Shown: positions 11,611 to 24,324 of the stretch, in pieces | Layout: each line of letters starts with the position of its first letter | Position numbering within the stretch: position 1 is the stretch's first letter | Assembly (NCBI GenBank): GCA_949152475.1 | Contig: OX424564.1 | Span: forward strand, 33,478,165-33,542,164 | DNA: 64,000 bases | Direction of reading: 5' to 3' | DNA from: Terebella lapidaria | Lineage: Eukaryota > Annelida > Polychaeta > Terebellida > Terebellidae | The notes under the pieces: model-generated | Databases searched by the model: none | Seen by the model: only the letters and a program-made list of their open reading frames with translations | What the model was told of the DNA's origin: nothing | Made by a program: the position numbers and the translations under genes

Positions 11611-13180
11611 CATCGATATCAAGCGACGTCTAGATCTCAACAGAACACCCTCGCGGTCCAGTACACTCAATACTATTCTCGTGGTTTGCTGGGTAACTCT
11701 GAGGCCATGTATGCGGTTAAGGATTTGCCACATATCCTGATAGGAATACTGACTCGGATGCCAATAGTTCCCTTACTGTTCTGACTATGTTTGCAAGGGG
11801 CGATCCAGCATTGTACCATCTCATACCCAGACGTCTGAATATCCGAAAGAGAGTTCTGCGGCTGATCACAACATTGTGAACGAACAAAAGAAATCCAAGA
11901 TGAAAAATATCTGAAACGTCGAAATGGAAGAAACTTATATATTTTCTTAAATGTGTGGTGCACAATCAATTAACCTATGAACATTGGCCAAGACGCTGCT
12001 ACTATTCTTGCTTTTGCGTTCAAATTGAGCACTTGTATAGAATTCATCAATAAGTACATTTTCTAAGTCTGTAGAATTCTACATGTAAAAAGGCCTGTAT
12101 ATTGATACGCTGCCAATGAAATGAAAACAATGCCAGTTTGCTATCAGTGAAATGTTGAAAAATGTTACATGCCTCAAATTGTGGGTGAGTGAATGAACGA
12201 ATTACGAGAAATAATTGAGTGTTGCATACATGTACGTATTTAAGAAAATATGTTGTGAATAGATAAGTTGAAACAAAATGAATGAAAAACAGTTCTGTAC
12301 TCACACACATACATGTACGGTTTTTGTCTTCATGTATGCACGCACATGTATGTATGTCTATATGTGTATGTGTGTGTATACATGTATGTATAGGTGTGGG
12401 TTTGTATATATGTGTGTATATATCATGGTAACAATGACGCATCTTATATATGTATATACGCCGAGGTGCAAACTGAAAAACAACAACAAAAAAACATCAA
12501 CAATAACAACAACAAAACTTGTCTTGTAGAATGTGGATGCATGGATACGCTGAGAATTAAATGGTAACAATGACGCACCTTACTCTTTTCATTAGTCTCG
12601 ATGTATGAGTTTTGTTATGCTGTTTGCTATTATTATTTCTTTCAATATGTATTCAGGCCTATGAAGATTTTCAGCGGATACATGAAACAAGACTGAATGT
12701 TGTAAACACTAGTGATCATGGTTTGAAAAGTCATGCATGAGCAGATAAGGCCACACCAAATGGTAAAGTTGGTCTATGGATTTTTTCCCAAAATTTTCTA
12801 TACGGAGGAGATTTTTTTTAACAAATACAATTTTTCATCTATGGAATTTCGACCGAAGTTTTCTTTATGGAGAATTTTTTTTTTATAATTAAATATTTCT
12901 TCTATGCATTTTCGACAATAATTTTCTGTACACGGGAAACGGACTTTCGACTAATATTTTCTATATTGAGGGTATTTTGGTCACATGTTCCCACTCAGAT
13001 TGTTATTATAGTTATCACAAGTGCATTTAATAGTTTTTACAATGAATTTCACATATATACCTTAGCGCAAAAGTTGCTCAACTCGAAACAAATCTGTGCA
13101 AGATATACACACTTTATTATGGCCTACTCTCTGGGCATCAAAATGAATGTACAGTGCTCCCTGTAAAACTAGACGTCAAG
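11611..13180. other. Unassigned spacer with a TG/TATG microsatellite
   Basis: A simple-sequence stretch of TG, TATG and TACATG repeats covers ~12290-12450. A short degenerate direct repeat (TTTCGAC plus TTTTCTNTA motifs) lies at ~12780-12980. The overlapping open frames at 11551-11969 match no family I recognise. No gene can be supported. Confidence 0.5.
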
Positions 13181-13224
13181 GCCTAAAGGCCTTGGAGGCA
13201 TTTCAGGGTGATGCATGAAAAAAA

Positions 13225-13370
13225 ACAAAATGTTGTGTTATATGTTTGTCTAGGGCCACGAGTCCGAGAATAATGTCCGTTTCGCTCTACTACGCACCGT
13301 TTCTGAGATATCGACGAAAACAAGAAATGCCGACTCAGCGAAAAAATTTAAGGTCAAGGTCAAAGGTGTG
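13225..13370 (-). repeat. Isolated inverted monomer of the ~147-bp satellite
   Basis: The reverse complement shows TAGAGCGAAACGGACATTAT, the ATATCTCAGAAACGG block and GCTGAGTCGGCATTTCTTG in satellite order. It is a single copy in the opposite orientation to the main array. Confidence 0.75.
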
Positions 13371-14224
13371 ATGTGAGCCTAAGTTGAAACAAACAAAAAA
13401 TGTTGTAGATGAACACCTACAGTATATGCAACAATAAGGACAACACAATGCAAAAGCTTGTTTATGTTTATATTTTCCACCTGAGAAGCGGGCCAGTAAT
13501 ACAATCCTTTGGCGCTGGTTGAGCCCAAGACTCTCAAATTTCACGCTTACATTGAGACACCACGTGTTTATATGGTTTACATGACTCACTCAGGCACACA
13601 CACTGCTACTCCCGGACACGTCCCTGTGCATTGATGACCTTAGAATAAGACTTGTGTTCTAAAAGTGAGCCTTTTGACATAGCTCAATTATCAAATGTTT
13701 TTAATATCATAGCTCACACTTTTCTACTCAGATCCGTCGCTGCAGTTTTGTAGGACCTTCATTTCACGCGTCTTTTTTCTCACGTGAGAAGTGGGCCAAT
13801 TAACATAACGCAAAATGAACGTCCAATATGAGAATATCACATTGTCATGGACTCGCATATACACTATGAGCACAGTACCTATTAGTAATCCTCTCTATAT
13901 TGACTTAGAATAGACACTCTATTTAGTGGAAACCCGCATCGTCAAACATACAAGTTTATACCTTGCAACACCTCACACATTGACGGCAACAGACACAACA
14001 ATTATATGTCACAACCAGCCGTTGGCTCATACTTACCTCTGGTCCTCCAATAGTAGTTATATAGTCATGACACATGCACAGTTTATTCCGCACCAACATC
14101 ATCAGTATCATAATGCAAAAACAAGGATAAGGTCAACACACAACACAAAGAAACACAATGAATACACGTATACATCAACGTATTTTAACGATAAAGGTAC
14201 ATCAATTCCAACAATAATAACATT
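13371..14224. other. Possible leader of the L1/Tx1-like LINE
   Basis: This stretch separates the inverted satellite monomer from the LINE endonuclease frame. It is AT-rich. An open frame at 13926-14240 (His/Thr-rich) is not recognisable as a LINE ORF1 protein (no coiled coil, RRM or zinc knuckle). The element may be 5'-truncated or may have lost ORF1. Confidence 0.4.
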
Positions 14225-15641
14225 ATGGCGTCTACACTAAACATATATTCCCTGAATGTAAGAGGATTGAGATCGGACGTGAAGAAGCGGAGAAAAGTTT
14301 TCAATATTCTTCGGTCCAAAGATCGAGGTATCGGCCTACTCCAAGAAACACATAGTACCTGTGAAATTGAAGGTGAGTGGAATAATGATTGGTCAGGAAA
14401 TATCGTCTATAGTCACGGAAGTTCGAAAAGTCGCGGGGTTCTCATTTTGCTACAACCTGATACGGATCACTCCGTAATACTACGTGATCCAAATGGACGT
14501 TATATACTGATATCCGTACGTTATGATGATCAAGAATACATAATCTTAAATATATATGTACCCACACAACAGAGTGAAAACGACCAAATCCAGTTTGCAA
14601 CGGAACTTAAATCGATCGTTGATAATTATGAGACTGAGAATCTCGTGATCGGCGGAGACTTTAACGTGGTATTGAATCCACATAGTGACAACAAGGGTGG
14701 GAGCATAAATAATAAAATATGCAATAGATACAGAACGGATATACAGGCAATCATAGAATCCTGTAATCTGAGCGACATATGGCGTCAAAACAACGATGAA
14801 CGTTTTATGTTTACATGACATTGTAAAAAAAAGAAAATTTACTGCCGTTTGGACTATTTTCTGATGAAAGACCATATGTGCAATATTGTAGAAAAAGTCG
14901 ATATTATTCCGACAACTGTGTCTGACCATAATATCATATCTTTATCATTGAGAATAAGGGGTCTGGAAGCGCGGGGTCCTTCATATTGGAAGTTCAATGC
15001 ATCTCTATTACAAAATGCTGAGTACCCAACTTACATAAGAAATATTATTTCTGAAAGTAACTCCTTCCATAAAACAACGAAGAATAGTATAAAATGGGAA
15101 CTAATTAAAAGTTCGACTAGCAACAATTCGTTTCAGCTCAAAATTAAAGAGCGAACGCGAAGGCCGGGAGAGGTTACTCAATGTGCAAATTCGAGAACTT
15201 CAGACGAAAATAGCAGATGGTGATGATTCAGACCATACTGTAGAACAACTAAAATCAGCAGAATTGGACCTACAACGTTTACAGAATGAAAAAATTGCCG
15301 GCTGAATATTAAGATCTAAAGCGATACATACTGAAGAATGGGAGAAAAACTCCAAATATTTTTTTCAATTTAGAAAAACGAAATTATTGCAACAAACATA
15401 TTACAAGGCTAAACGTGGACGGTCAAATCATAACGGACCCCAACAAGTTTTATCCGAGGAAATGAAATTTTACCAACGTCTATATACTGATGATAACAAT
15501 CTAAATAGCTCAGTTCGAAATGAATTATATGAAACAGTCTTGCCCCACCCTATCTGTGAATTGAATGACGAACAACGAGACAGTTGTGAATTGAATATAA
15601 ACGAATATGAATGTGCAAAAGCTTTAAAAGAATTAAAAAAA
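14225..15641 (+). pseudogene. L1/Tx1-like LINE, endonuclease part
   Basis: The frame from ATG 14225 encodes an apurinic-endonuclease domain. Candidate catalytic residues are N11 (SLNVRGL), E41 (LQETHS), Y111 (NIYVP), D145 and N147 (GGDFNVV), and D234/H235 (SDHNI). One in-frame TGA (14816-14818) interrupts it just before the last motif. A frameshift near 15150-15180 and another TGA near 15304 follow in the linker leading to the RT. The reading reaches KALKELK, where a HINE element has inserted in an A-run; the LINE resumes at 18046. In intact elements this domain nicks the target to prime reverse transcription. The clade is judged from the SLNVRGL start and the downstream RT style. Confidence 0.85.
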
Positions 15642-18045
15642 TTAGCCCAATGGGCTAGAAAGGTTACCGGAGAAATATACAGAGTTAAGCCGAGAAAGTT
15701 GAAGGTCAAATTCAAGGTGACCACTGAAATCGCCATATCTCTAACCTTGAAAATGGGATCAAAGGTTAAATTCTAGATCACCAAACTATTCAGCATACAT
15801 CATTTCCTATATGTTCACTATGGACCCCTAAGCTGTAATTTTGATAATAAGCGAGATATAAGCCATTTTGTAATCTGACTTTGAAAATAAAATGACTGAC
15901 CTTGAAATTTAGGTCAAAGGTCAAATTCAATATCATTAAAATATTCAGAATATATCATTTCCTATATGTTCACAATTGATTCCTAAGCTGTAAAGTCGAC
16001 AATAAGCGAGATATTAGCCATTTTGTCCTGTTGACCTTGAAAATGAGGTCAAAAGTCAAATTCAAGGTCACTAGAATATTCAGCATATATCATTTCCTAT
16101 ATGTTCACAATTGATTTCTAAGCTGTAAAGGCGCTAATCAGCAAGATATTGGCCATTTTGTACTGTGATCTTGGAAATGAGGTCAAAGGTCAAATTCAAG
16201 GTCATGAGAATATTCAGCATATATCATTTCCTATATGTTCACAATTGATTCCTAAGCTGTAAAGTCGATAATAAGCGAGATAATAGCCATTTTGTCATGT
16301 GACCTTGAAAATGAGGTCAAAGGTCAAATTCAAGGTCATGAGAATTTTCAGCATATATCATTTCCTATATGTTCACAATTGATTCCTAAGCTGTAAAGTC
16401 GCTAATAAGCAAGATATTGGCCGTTTTGTCCTGTGACCTTGAAAATGAGGTCAAAGGTCAAATTCGAAGTTACGAGAAATTTCAGCATATATCATTTCCT
16501 ATATGTTCACAATCGATTCCTAAGCTGTAAAGTTGCTAATAAGCAAGATATTGGCCATTTTGTCCTGTGACCTTGAAAATGAGGTCAAAGCTCAAATTCA
16601 AGGCCACGAGAATATTCAGCATATATCATTTCCTATATGTACACAATTGATTCCTAAGCTGTAAAGTCGATGATAAGGGAGATATTAGCAATTTTGTCCT
16701 GCGACCTTGGAAATGAGGTCAAAGGTCAAATTCAAGGTCACGAAAATATTCAGCATATATCATTTCCTATATGTACACAATTGATTCCTAAGGTGTAAAG
16801 TCGATAATAAGCGAGATATTAGCAATTTTGTCCTGCGACCTTGGAAATGAGGTCAAAGGTCAAATTCAAGGTCACGAAAATATTCAGCATATATCATTTC
16901 CTATATGTTCACAATTGATTCCTAAACTGTAAAGTCGATAATAAGCGAGATATTAGCAATTTTGTCCTGCGACCTTGGAAATGAGGTCAAAGGTCAAATT
17001 CAAGGTCACGAAAATATTCAGCATATATCATTTCCTATATGTTCACAACTGATTCCTAAGCTGTAAAGTCGATAATAAGCGAGATATTAGCCATTTTATC
17101 CTGTGACCTTGAAAATGAGGTCAAAAGTCAAATTCAAGGTCACGAGAATATTCAGCATATATCATTTCCTATATGTCCACAATTCATTCCTAGTCTCTAA
17201 TTTCAATATTAAGTGAGATATTAGGCTTAATGTGTGCCATTACAAAGCATAGGAAAATTTAACATGGGAAAGTCACATTTGGGCCGAGTTTGGGCCCAAA
17301 ATGGCCCACTTCAAGCGATTCAAGCGCAACGAAATTTATACATGTCGCAGGGGTATATATGAGGAGTGTTTTTCATCAATAAGAAAAAAAAGTTACTGAA
17401 CAGATTTTGAGAAAACGACCGTCGAACTCCAAAATTGGCCATTTTTCGACGAAAACGGCCGCTCTGACCTTGAAACCAAGGTAAGAGGTCAAATTCAAGG
17501 TCACGACAATATTCAGCATATATCATTTCCTATATGTCCACAATTGATTCCTAGTCTCTAATCTCAATATTAAGTGAGATATTAGGCTTTAATGTGTCCC
17601 ATTATAAAGCATAGGAGAATTTCACATGGGAAAGTCCCATTTGGGCTGAGTTTGGGCCCAAAATGGCCCACTTCGAGCGATTCAAGCGCAACGAAATTTA
17701 TACATGTCACAGGGGTACATATGAGGAGTGTTATGCATCAATAATAAAAAAAGTTACTGAACAGATTTTGAGAAAATGGCCGCCAAAATCCAAAATTGAC
17801 CGTTTTTCGACGAAAACGGCTGCCATTTTGAAAAAAATGCGAAAATCAAAAAACTAAAAAATACCTCCCTCTCGAAATATTTTTTAGGCATTTTTGTGCA
17901 AAATTTCAGAAAAATTCGATCGTAAACTTTAAAGATAAAATTGTTGACGGACGACGACGACGACGGACGACGACGGACGACGGACGACGACGACGCCGGA
18001 CGCATCGCCATGCCAATAGGTTACGGACCATAGGTTCGGTAACCT
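15642..18045 (-). mobile_element. HINE-like tandem-repeat element, copy 2, inserted in the LINE
   Basis: On the minus strand it begins with the palindrome AGGTTACCGAACC...GGTCCGTAACCT (18045 leftward) and ends with the GGCC-type hairpin and TAA at 15642. The core has roughly a dozen ~133-bp units, each with the reverse complement of GACCTTGAATTTGACC. Three units at ~16670-17030 are almost identical. The 5' module occurs twice (about 17200-17460 and 17560-17860), separated by one repeat unit. The LINE reading frame is exactly continuous on either side (KELK then NGKTPG), so both ends are defined to within the A-run. Confidence 0.85.
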
Positions 18046-20683
18046 AAAATGGGAAAACTCCAGGCATTGATGGTTTATCTCCCGACTTCTACAAATTTTT
18101 TCTGGCCCGACATCAAACACTTCGTAGTTAATTCGCTCTAACAGAGCCTTCATGATAAAAAACACAGAGGTTAGGAGTTATTACTTTAATACCTAAAAAA
18201 GATAAGGACAGGACACTGCTCAAGAACTGGAGGCCCATTAGCCTCCTCACTACGGACTACAACATACTTTCGAAAATTAGAGACGTTTTACCCGGTATTA
18301 TACATAGTGATCAGAACGCATATATAAAAGGCCGATTTATCGGTGCAAATATAAGAACTATAACTGATATTATACACTATTGCAAATTAAGAAATATGGA
18401 TGCTATAATTTTACTGACAGATTTTGAAAAAGCATTCGATACCGTCAAATGGGACTTCCTAGAGGTTTTATTGGAAACCTTTAAATTTGGTCCAAAGTTC
18501 CGAAACTTAGTGAAAATCTTATATTCAAACATACGGAGTACTATAATAAATAACGGGCATTTCACCAATTATTTTAATTTAGAACGTGGTGTAAGACAGG
18601 GCTGCCCACTTTCGGCTTACCTGTTTCTACTCATAGTAGATATTATGGCAATAAACATAAGATCAAATAAAGATATCAAGGGCATACCATTAAAGCAAAA
18701 TGAACTGAAAATTAGTCAGTTAGCTGATGACACAACCATCTTTCTTAGAGACACAACTTCAATTAAAGAACTTTTCTCCTTTTTAGATATTTTCTACAAA
18801 TGCTCTGGTCTCAGAACAAACATCGATAAAACACAAGCATTCTTACTGGGAAAACACATGAAACGATTCAAAGACGAGTCATTAGGGATTAAATGGATGA
18901 ACGGACCGATTCACTGCTTAGGAATCTACATATGTGACAACGAAAAAGATAATTACTCTTATAATTTTCTACCAAAAATTAAGAAAATCAGAAATATTTT
19001 CAATATTTGGAAACAGCGAAATCTATCCATTCGCGGGAAAATCGCAATCATCAATACGTTAGCAGCATCACTTTTAGTATACCCATGTACGTCTATTTCT
19101 ACGCCCCATAAGGTCATTAAAGAAATTGACACTCTTTTCTGTGAGTTTCTCTGGAACAGTAACACTAATAAAATCTCGAGAAAAACCCTTATCCAAAATA
19201 TAGAAAACGGTGGACTCAAACTTATCGACATGGAATGTAAAATAAAGTCCCTACAATTCTCCTGAATCAAGCGCGCGACCTCCGATGCTAATGACACATG
19301 GCGCTCCATCTTAGATAGCATATTGCACCCTTTATCTTTAGACTATTTGATACAAACCAAAGCGATCTGCCCTGAGCTATACCCTGGTCTACCTTTATAA
19401 AAATGCTCTACGCATCTGGAGCGAGGTTAACTCCGTTGAGGTCGATCCCATACCACCCTCTGTATATAACTTGCCTATGTGGTGTAACGCCCAGATTCAA
19501 ATAGATAAGCGACCTGTCCTTTGGAGACACTGGGCCCAGAAAGGCGTTCTATATATCCGCGACTTACTGGAAAATAACAAGTTCATGTCACACGCACAAA
19601 TTGTCCGAAAATATTGTTTGATCCCGCCCCACTCTGCACCGGGGACAGTGAAACCGAAAATACAACATTAAATGTAACTTCGTAGATCTAATTAGTATCC
19701 AACAAGCAATTCCTAAGCACTGGAAATCGCGGTTTACAACAATTCCACCGCAAGAAACGAACAAGATCCGATGTTTTTCATATCAATCTAATATCTACAC
19801 TTTAAAGAACATAACATCAAAAATTATATACTGGACGCTTCTTGGTAATGTACAATGGAACGAACCTACATGTATACGATCCTGGGGAAATACATTCGAA
19901 ATTGATCCGAATGAATGGCCTGAAATATTCGAATCGCCCATGATAGCCTGTTCAAAAACACCTCTCCAATCATTCCAATACCGAATAATCCACCGTATAT
20001 TGCCGTGTAATGAATGGCTATAAGGAAAATATGTGATAATGATTTATGCTCCTATGTCTACTGTTCTAACCCAATTAGAAACACGTTGATGCATTATCTA
20101 GTATCTTGCGGACCCGTCGAAACATTTTGGAATACCTTCACCCAATGGTGGAACACTCTGAACTACCGAAATATAAACGTACTGACGCCCCAACAAATTA
20201 TATTGGGTATTCCCTGCCGATCACCTTGCTCCATAGCTCTAAACTACTGTCTCATTGTTGTCAAATACTATATTTACACTTGTGAAAGGAAAAATAATCT
20301 TATATTTTTCTTACAATTTCTGAAAATTCTCAAAACTAACTTAGAATATAAGGCCTTCTATGCCGAAGAAAAATGGGGATTTTTATACTTTACTCTATAA
20401 CTTTCATTGTATACTTGCACGGAATAGACCTATACATTGAAGTAGATCATACGCAAAAAACGCTTCGCACTTCTTCACGTCCGATCTCTGCCCTCAAATG
20501 AAAAAATGCATCTTGTATATAGCCTATGCTTATTACGCATCTTATGTACCGATACTAGCCCATATTTGTGTATGTACGTGTTCCAAATTAGTGCTCCTGT
20601 GAACGTACCTCCCCTGAAATGTATTTCTGTACTGGATACGATGTTTTGTGGAAATAAACTTTATTTAAAAAAAAAAAAAAAAT
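18046..20683 (+). pseudogene. L1/Tx1-like LINE, reverse transcriptase, C-terminus and 3' end
   Basis: It resumes at NGKTPGIDGLSPDFYKFFW. After one frameshift (~18110-18170) the reverse transcriptase is open from ~18200 to 19262, with LTDFEKAFDTVKW, GVRQGCPLSAYLF and the catalytic QLADDTTIF. A TGA at 19263-19265 and further frame changes break the C-terminal region (WRSILDSIL; PVLWRHWAQKGVLYIRDLL at 19510-19570). The 3' UTR has an AATAAA signal at ~20653 and an A-run at ~20666-20682, the LINE's 3' end. The element is dead but not very old, since about 1 kb of RT frame is uninterrupted. Confidence 0.88.
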
Positions 20684-21202
20684 TCTTAAAACTAGACACA
20701 TACAAGGAGTTTGATGGGTGTCTCATTTATCTCCTCACCAATCTATATGCAATGCAAAACAATGGAATGTAGACCTTTAGCAATAAAACCATGCAATTTA
20801 AGAATGCCTTACACGTTAAAAACGGTGGAGTTAATCTATCAGTAATATATATACGAAAAAAATCCAACAGTAATAATAAACAGAAATGGTAACGTTCTGT
20901 ACCTTTGTGAATTATGATCCTAATACGTTGTACATTTAAAACCTATCAACTTTTAGGAGTACATATTAATGTATCTTTCAAATTTGTTTACTTCAAAACT
21001 TTCAATAAACAGCCACTCACCAACAGCATGATAATAACAAGCATGTGTTGAGTAACTCATTTCGGCTCTATAAATGACTCGACTCTGTTGTACACATCCA
21101 ATCCAAATCAACAATCGAAATGTTTTCGCTATAAATTAGTCGACAATCCGACTCGTCACAAAATACCCATCATGGAGTTAGCAAGATATGTTTCTCTATT
21201 TT
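20684..21202. other. Spacer, nothing recognised
   Basis: This is AT-rich sequence between the LINE poly-A and the third HINE copy. No open frame of recognised family and no clear repeat is seen. Confidence 0.5.
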
Positions 21203-23814
21203 AGGTTACCGGCCCTATGGTCCGATAACCTATTGGCGTGACGTTGCGTCCGGCGTCCGTTGTTGCCCGTCGTCGTCCACATTTTCATCTTTTTTGTTTA
21301 CGAGCGAATTTTTCTGAAATTTTGCACAAAAATGCTTAAAAATAATTCAAGAAGGAGTTACTTTTTAGTGTTTGTATTTTCGTATATTTTTCAAAATGGC
21401 GGCCGTTTTCGACGAAAAATGCCTGATTTTGGACTCAAAATCTGTTCAATATTTTTTTTCTTTGATACATGACACTCCTCATATGTACTCCTATGATGTG
21501 TATAAGTTTCGTTGTGCTTGAATCGCTCAAAGTGGGCCATTTTGGCCCTAACTCGGCCCAAATGGATCTTTTCCATGTTAAATTCTCCTATGCTTTATAA
21601 TGGGACACATTATGCCTAATGTCTCACTTAATATTGAGATTAGAGACTAGGAATCAATTGTTGACATATAGGAAATGGTATATGTTGAATATTCTCGTGA
21701 CCTTGAATTTGACCTCTGACCTCAGTTTCAAGGTCAGAGCACCAAATGGCTTATATCTCGCTTATTATCGACTTTACAGCTTAGGAATCAATTGTGGACA
21801 TATAGAAAATGATATATGTTGAATATTCTGATGACCTTGAATTTGACCTTTGACCTCATTTTCAAGGTCACAGGACAAAATGGCTAGTATCTCGCTTGTT
21901 ATCAACTTTACAGCTTAGGAATCAATTATGAACATATGGGGAATGATATATGCAAAATTTTGTCATGACCTTGAATTTGGCCTTTGACTTCAGTTTCAAG
22001 GTTACAGGACAAAATGGCTAATATCTCACTTATTATCGATTTTACAGTTTAGGAATCAATTGTGGACATATAGGAAATTATATATGCTGAATATACTCGT
22101 GACCTTGAATTTGACATCTGACCTCATTTTCAAGGTCAAGAGCACAAATTGGCTAATACCTCGATTATTATCGACTTTACAGCTTAGGAATCAATTGTGA
22201 ACATATAGGAAATGTTACTATACAAATATTGACTTTTGCTGAGGTTGATACGTGATTATCTTCACTTGTTGGAAAGATTATTCACCGAGTTTGTGTTGTG
22301 AATACAACTTTCCAACAAGTGAAGATAATCACGTATCAACAGAAAGCTAAAATGTCAATATTTGTTTTATTATTAACTGTGTGGACAATTCAGTCCACAC
22401 AGACTGAACTACTGCTGTAAGAACACATCGACCAAGACCCCACATGGAAATAGCTACTCTCCAAGCAAGTGATCGGTCGATGCGTGCGATCTAGGGAGGT
22501 CAGAAAAGGATCAACTAAAACTTATATTTACCTCTGACTCGGAAATATCACTTTCTCCAGCATACCTCGACCAGGATATATTGTAGTATCATTTTAGTCA
22601 CGTGGCCTCATTTCAACCAATCACAAACAGGAATCTCATACAGTTAATAACAAATTTTGAATATTGTCATGACCTTGAATTGGACCTTTGATCGAATTTT
22701 CAAGGTCACAGGACAAAATGGCTAATATCTTGTTTCTGATCGACTTTACAGATTAGGAATCATTTATGAACATATAGAAAACTATACAGACTATTCTCTC
22801 ACCTTCAATTTGACCTTTGACCTAAATTTCAAGGGCACAGGACAAAATGACTATTATCTCCCTTATTATCGATTTTACAGCTTATGAATCAATTGTGAAC
22901 ATATAGAAAATGACATATGTTGCATATTGCCATGACCTTGAATTCGACCTGTGACCTCATTTTCTAGGTCAAAGGACAAAATGGCTAAAATATTGCTCCT
23001 CTATTGGCTTTATGGCTTGGGAACCAATTGTGGACATATAGAAAATGATATGCACTGAATATTTTGATGACCTTGAATTTGACCTTGAACAAAATGGCTA
23101 ATATCTCGCTTATTATCGACTTTACAGCTTAGGATTCGATAGTGAACTTATAGGGAACGATATATGTTGAATATTTTGGTGACTTTGAATTTGACCTTTA
23201 ACCTCGTTTTCCAGGTCAGGGAACAAAATGGCTAATATCTCGCTTATTATCGACTTTACAGCTCAGGAATCAACCGGAAATAATATATGCGAACAGGAAA
23301 TGATATATGCTGAATATTCTCATGACCTCGAACTTGATTTTTGACTTCATTTTCAAGGTCAGATCACAAATGGTTAATAGCTCACTTATTATCAACTTTA
23401 CAGCTTAGGAATCAATTGTGGTCAAACTCCAAATGATATGCTGAATATTCTCGTGACCTCGACTTGACAAATGACCTTATTTTCAAGTTTCAAGGTGACA
23501 GGACAAAATGGCTATTATCTCACTTATTGACTTCATACTGTGGGAATCAAGGAAGGACATATAGGAAATGTTATACGCCAAATATTCTGATGACCTTGAA
23601 TTTGACCTTGGCCTTCATTTTTAAGGCCACAGGACAAAATTGCTAATATCTCTCTGTTTATTGAATTTACAGCTTAGCAATCAACTGTGGACATGATATA
23701 TGCTATTATATATGCTGAATATTCTCTTAACTTTGAATTTAACCAGTGACCTGGCTAACATCTAAAATATTTAACACATATTGTCCAGTAAACTATATTT
23801 GGCCCTTGGCCTAA
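21203..23814 (+). mobile_element. HINE-like tandem-repeat element, copy 3
   Basis: It starts AGGTTACCGGCCC plus the inverse GGTCCGATAACCT, followed by the same 5' module as copy 1, and then about a dozen ~133-bp units (GACCTTGAATTTGACC, CTTTACAGCTTAGGAATCAA). It ends GGCCCTTGGCCTAA before a T-run. Units are more diverged than in copy 2. A fold-back element interrupts the array at ~22216-22656. No protein is encoded. Confidence 0.8.
22216..22656. mobile_element. Fold-back element inside HINE copy 3
   Basis: The ~133-bp periodicity breaks here and resumes afterwards. The insert begins with a long imperfect hairpin: arm 22222-22276 pairs with 22308-22364 around a 31-nt loop. It continues with a second small hairpin (GTGTGGAC/GTCCACAC, ~22379-22400). 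TTATTAACTGT at ~22369 is matched by its inverse ACAGTTAATAA near 22640. It has no coding capacity and belongs to no family I can name. Confidence 0.6.
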
Positions 23815-24324
23815 TTTTTTTTATATTGATGTAACTAATACAATATGAGAAATGTTCAAGCGTAGTATTCATACAATACCCGAGTAAATATAAGCGATAT
23901 GATGTATAATAAGACAATTATGCGTGAAGAAAAAGAAATCATCTCGATATAACTTTGTCGACTTGTTCTAAAATGCATGCAATATATTGAGTATATTTTT
24001 GCGGAAAATATCTATAGAACGTGTTGTGTCGCGTGATTTATTCCAAGATATTGAGTATCTGTTCAATAGTTCGCATCATTCAAATGGAGTTGATGTAATG
24101 ATATGCATTATGTGGTGAAAATCATTTAGATATTTGTGAAATCTATCTCGATATTGTGAAAAATAATTGTAAAAAGTCGCTTTGAAGAAGTCGAATACTC
24201 GTTCATTATCCCATCTAGGAGAGGCACGCATACGCTTCCGTATGAATCTTCTGATTAAAACCTAACCAAACCAAACAAACAAGCAATATATCAGAAAAAA
24301 CATTTCTGATAAATTTGTGGATTT
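23815..24324. other. Spacer, nothing recognised
   Basis: This is AT-rich sequence with scattered GATAT and TCGATAT motifs between the HINE and the next LINE. No gene or clear repeat unit is seen. Confidence 0.5.

Noticed and set aside
12278-12570. Frames with CMYVCVY/THIYT-type repeats
   Set aside because: Direct products of the TG/TATG microsatellite.
13164-20697. 11-bp match TAAAACTAGAC at 13164-13174 and 20687-20697 as a target-site duplication of the L1/Tx1-like LINE
   Set aside because: The right copy follows the A-run by a few non-A bases, and the left copy would place an inverted satellite monomer inside the LINE leader. A chance AT-rich match is as likely; not used to set the boundary.
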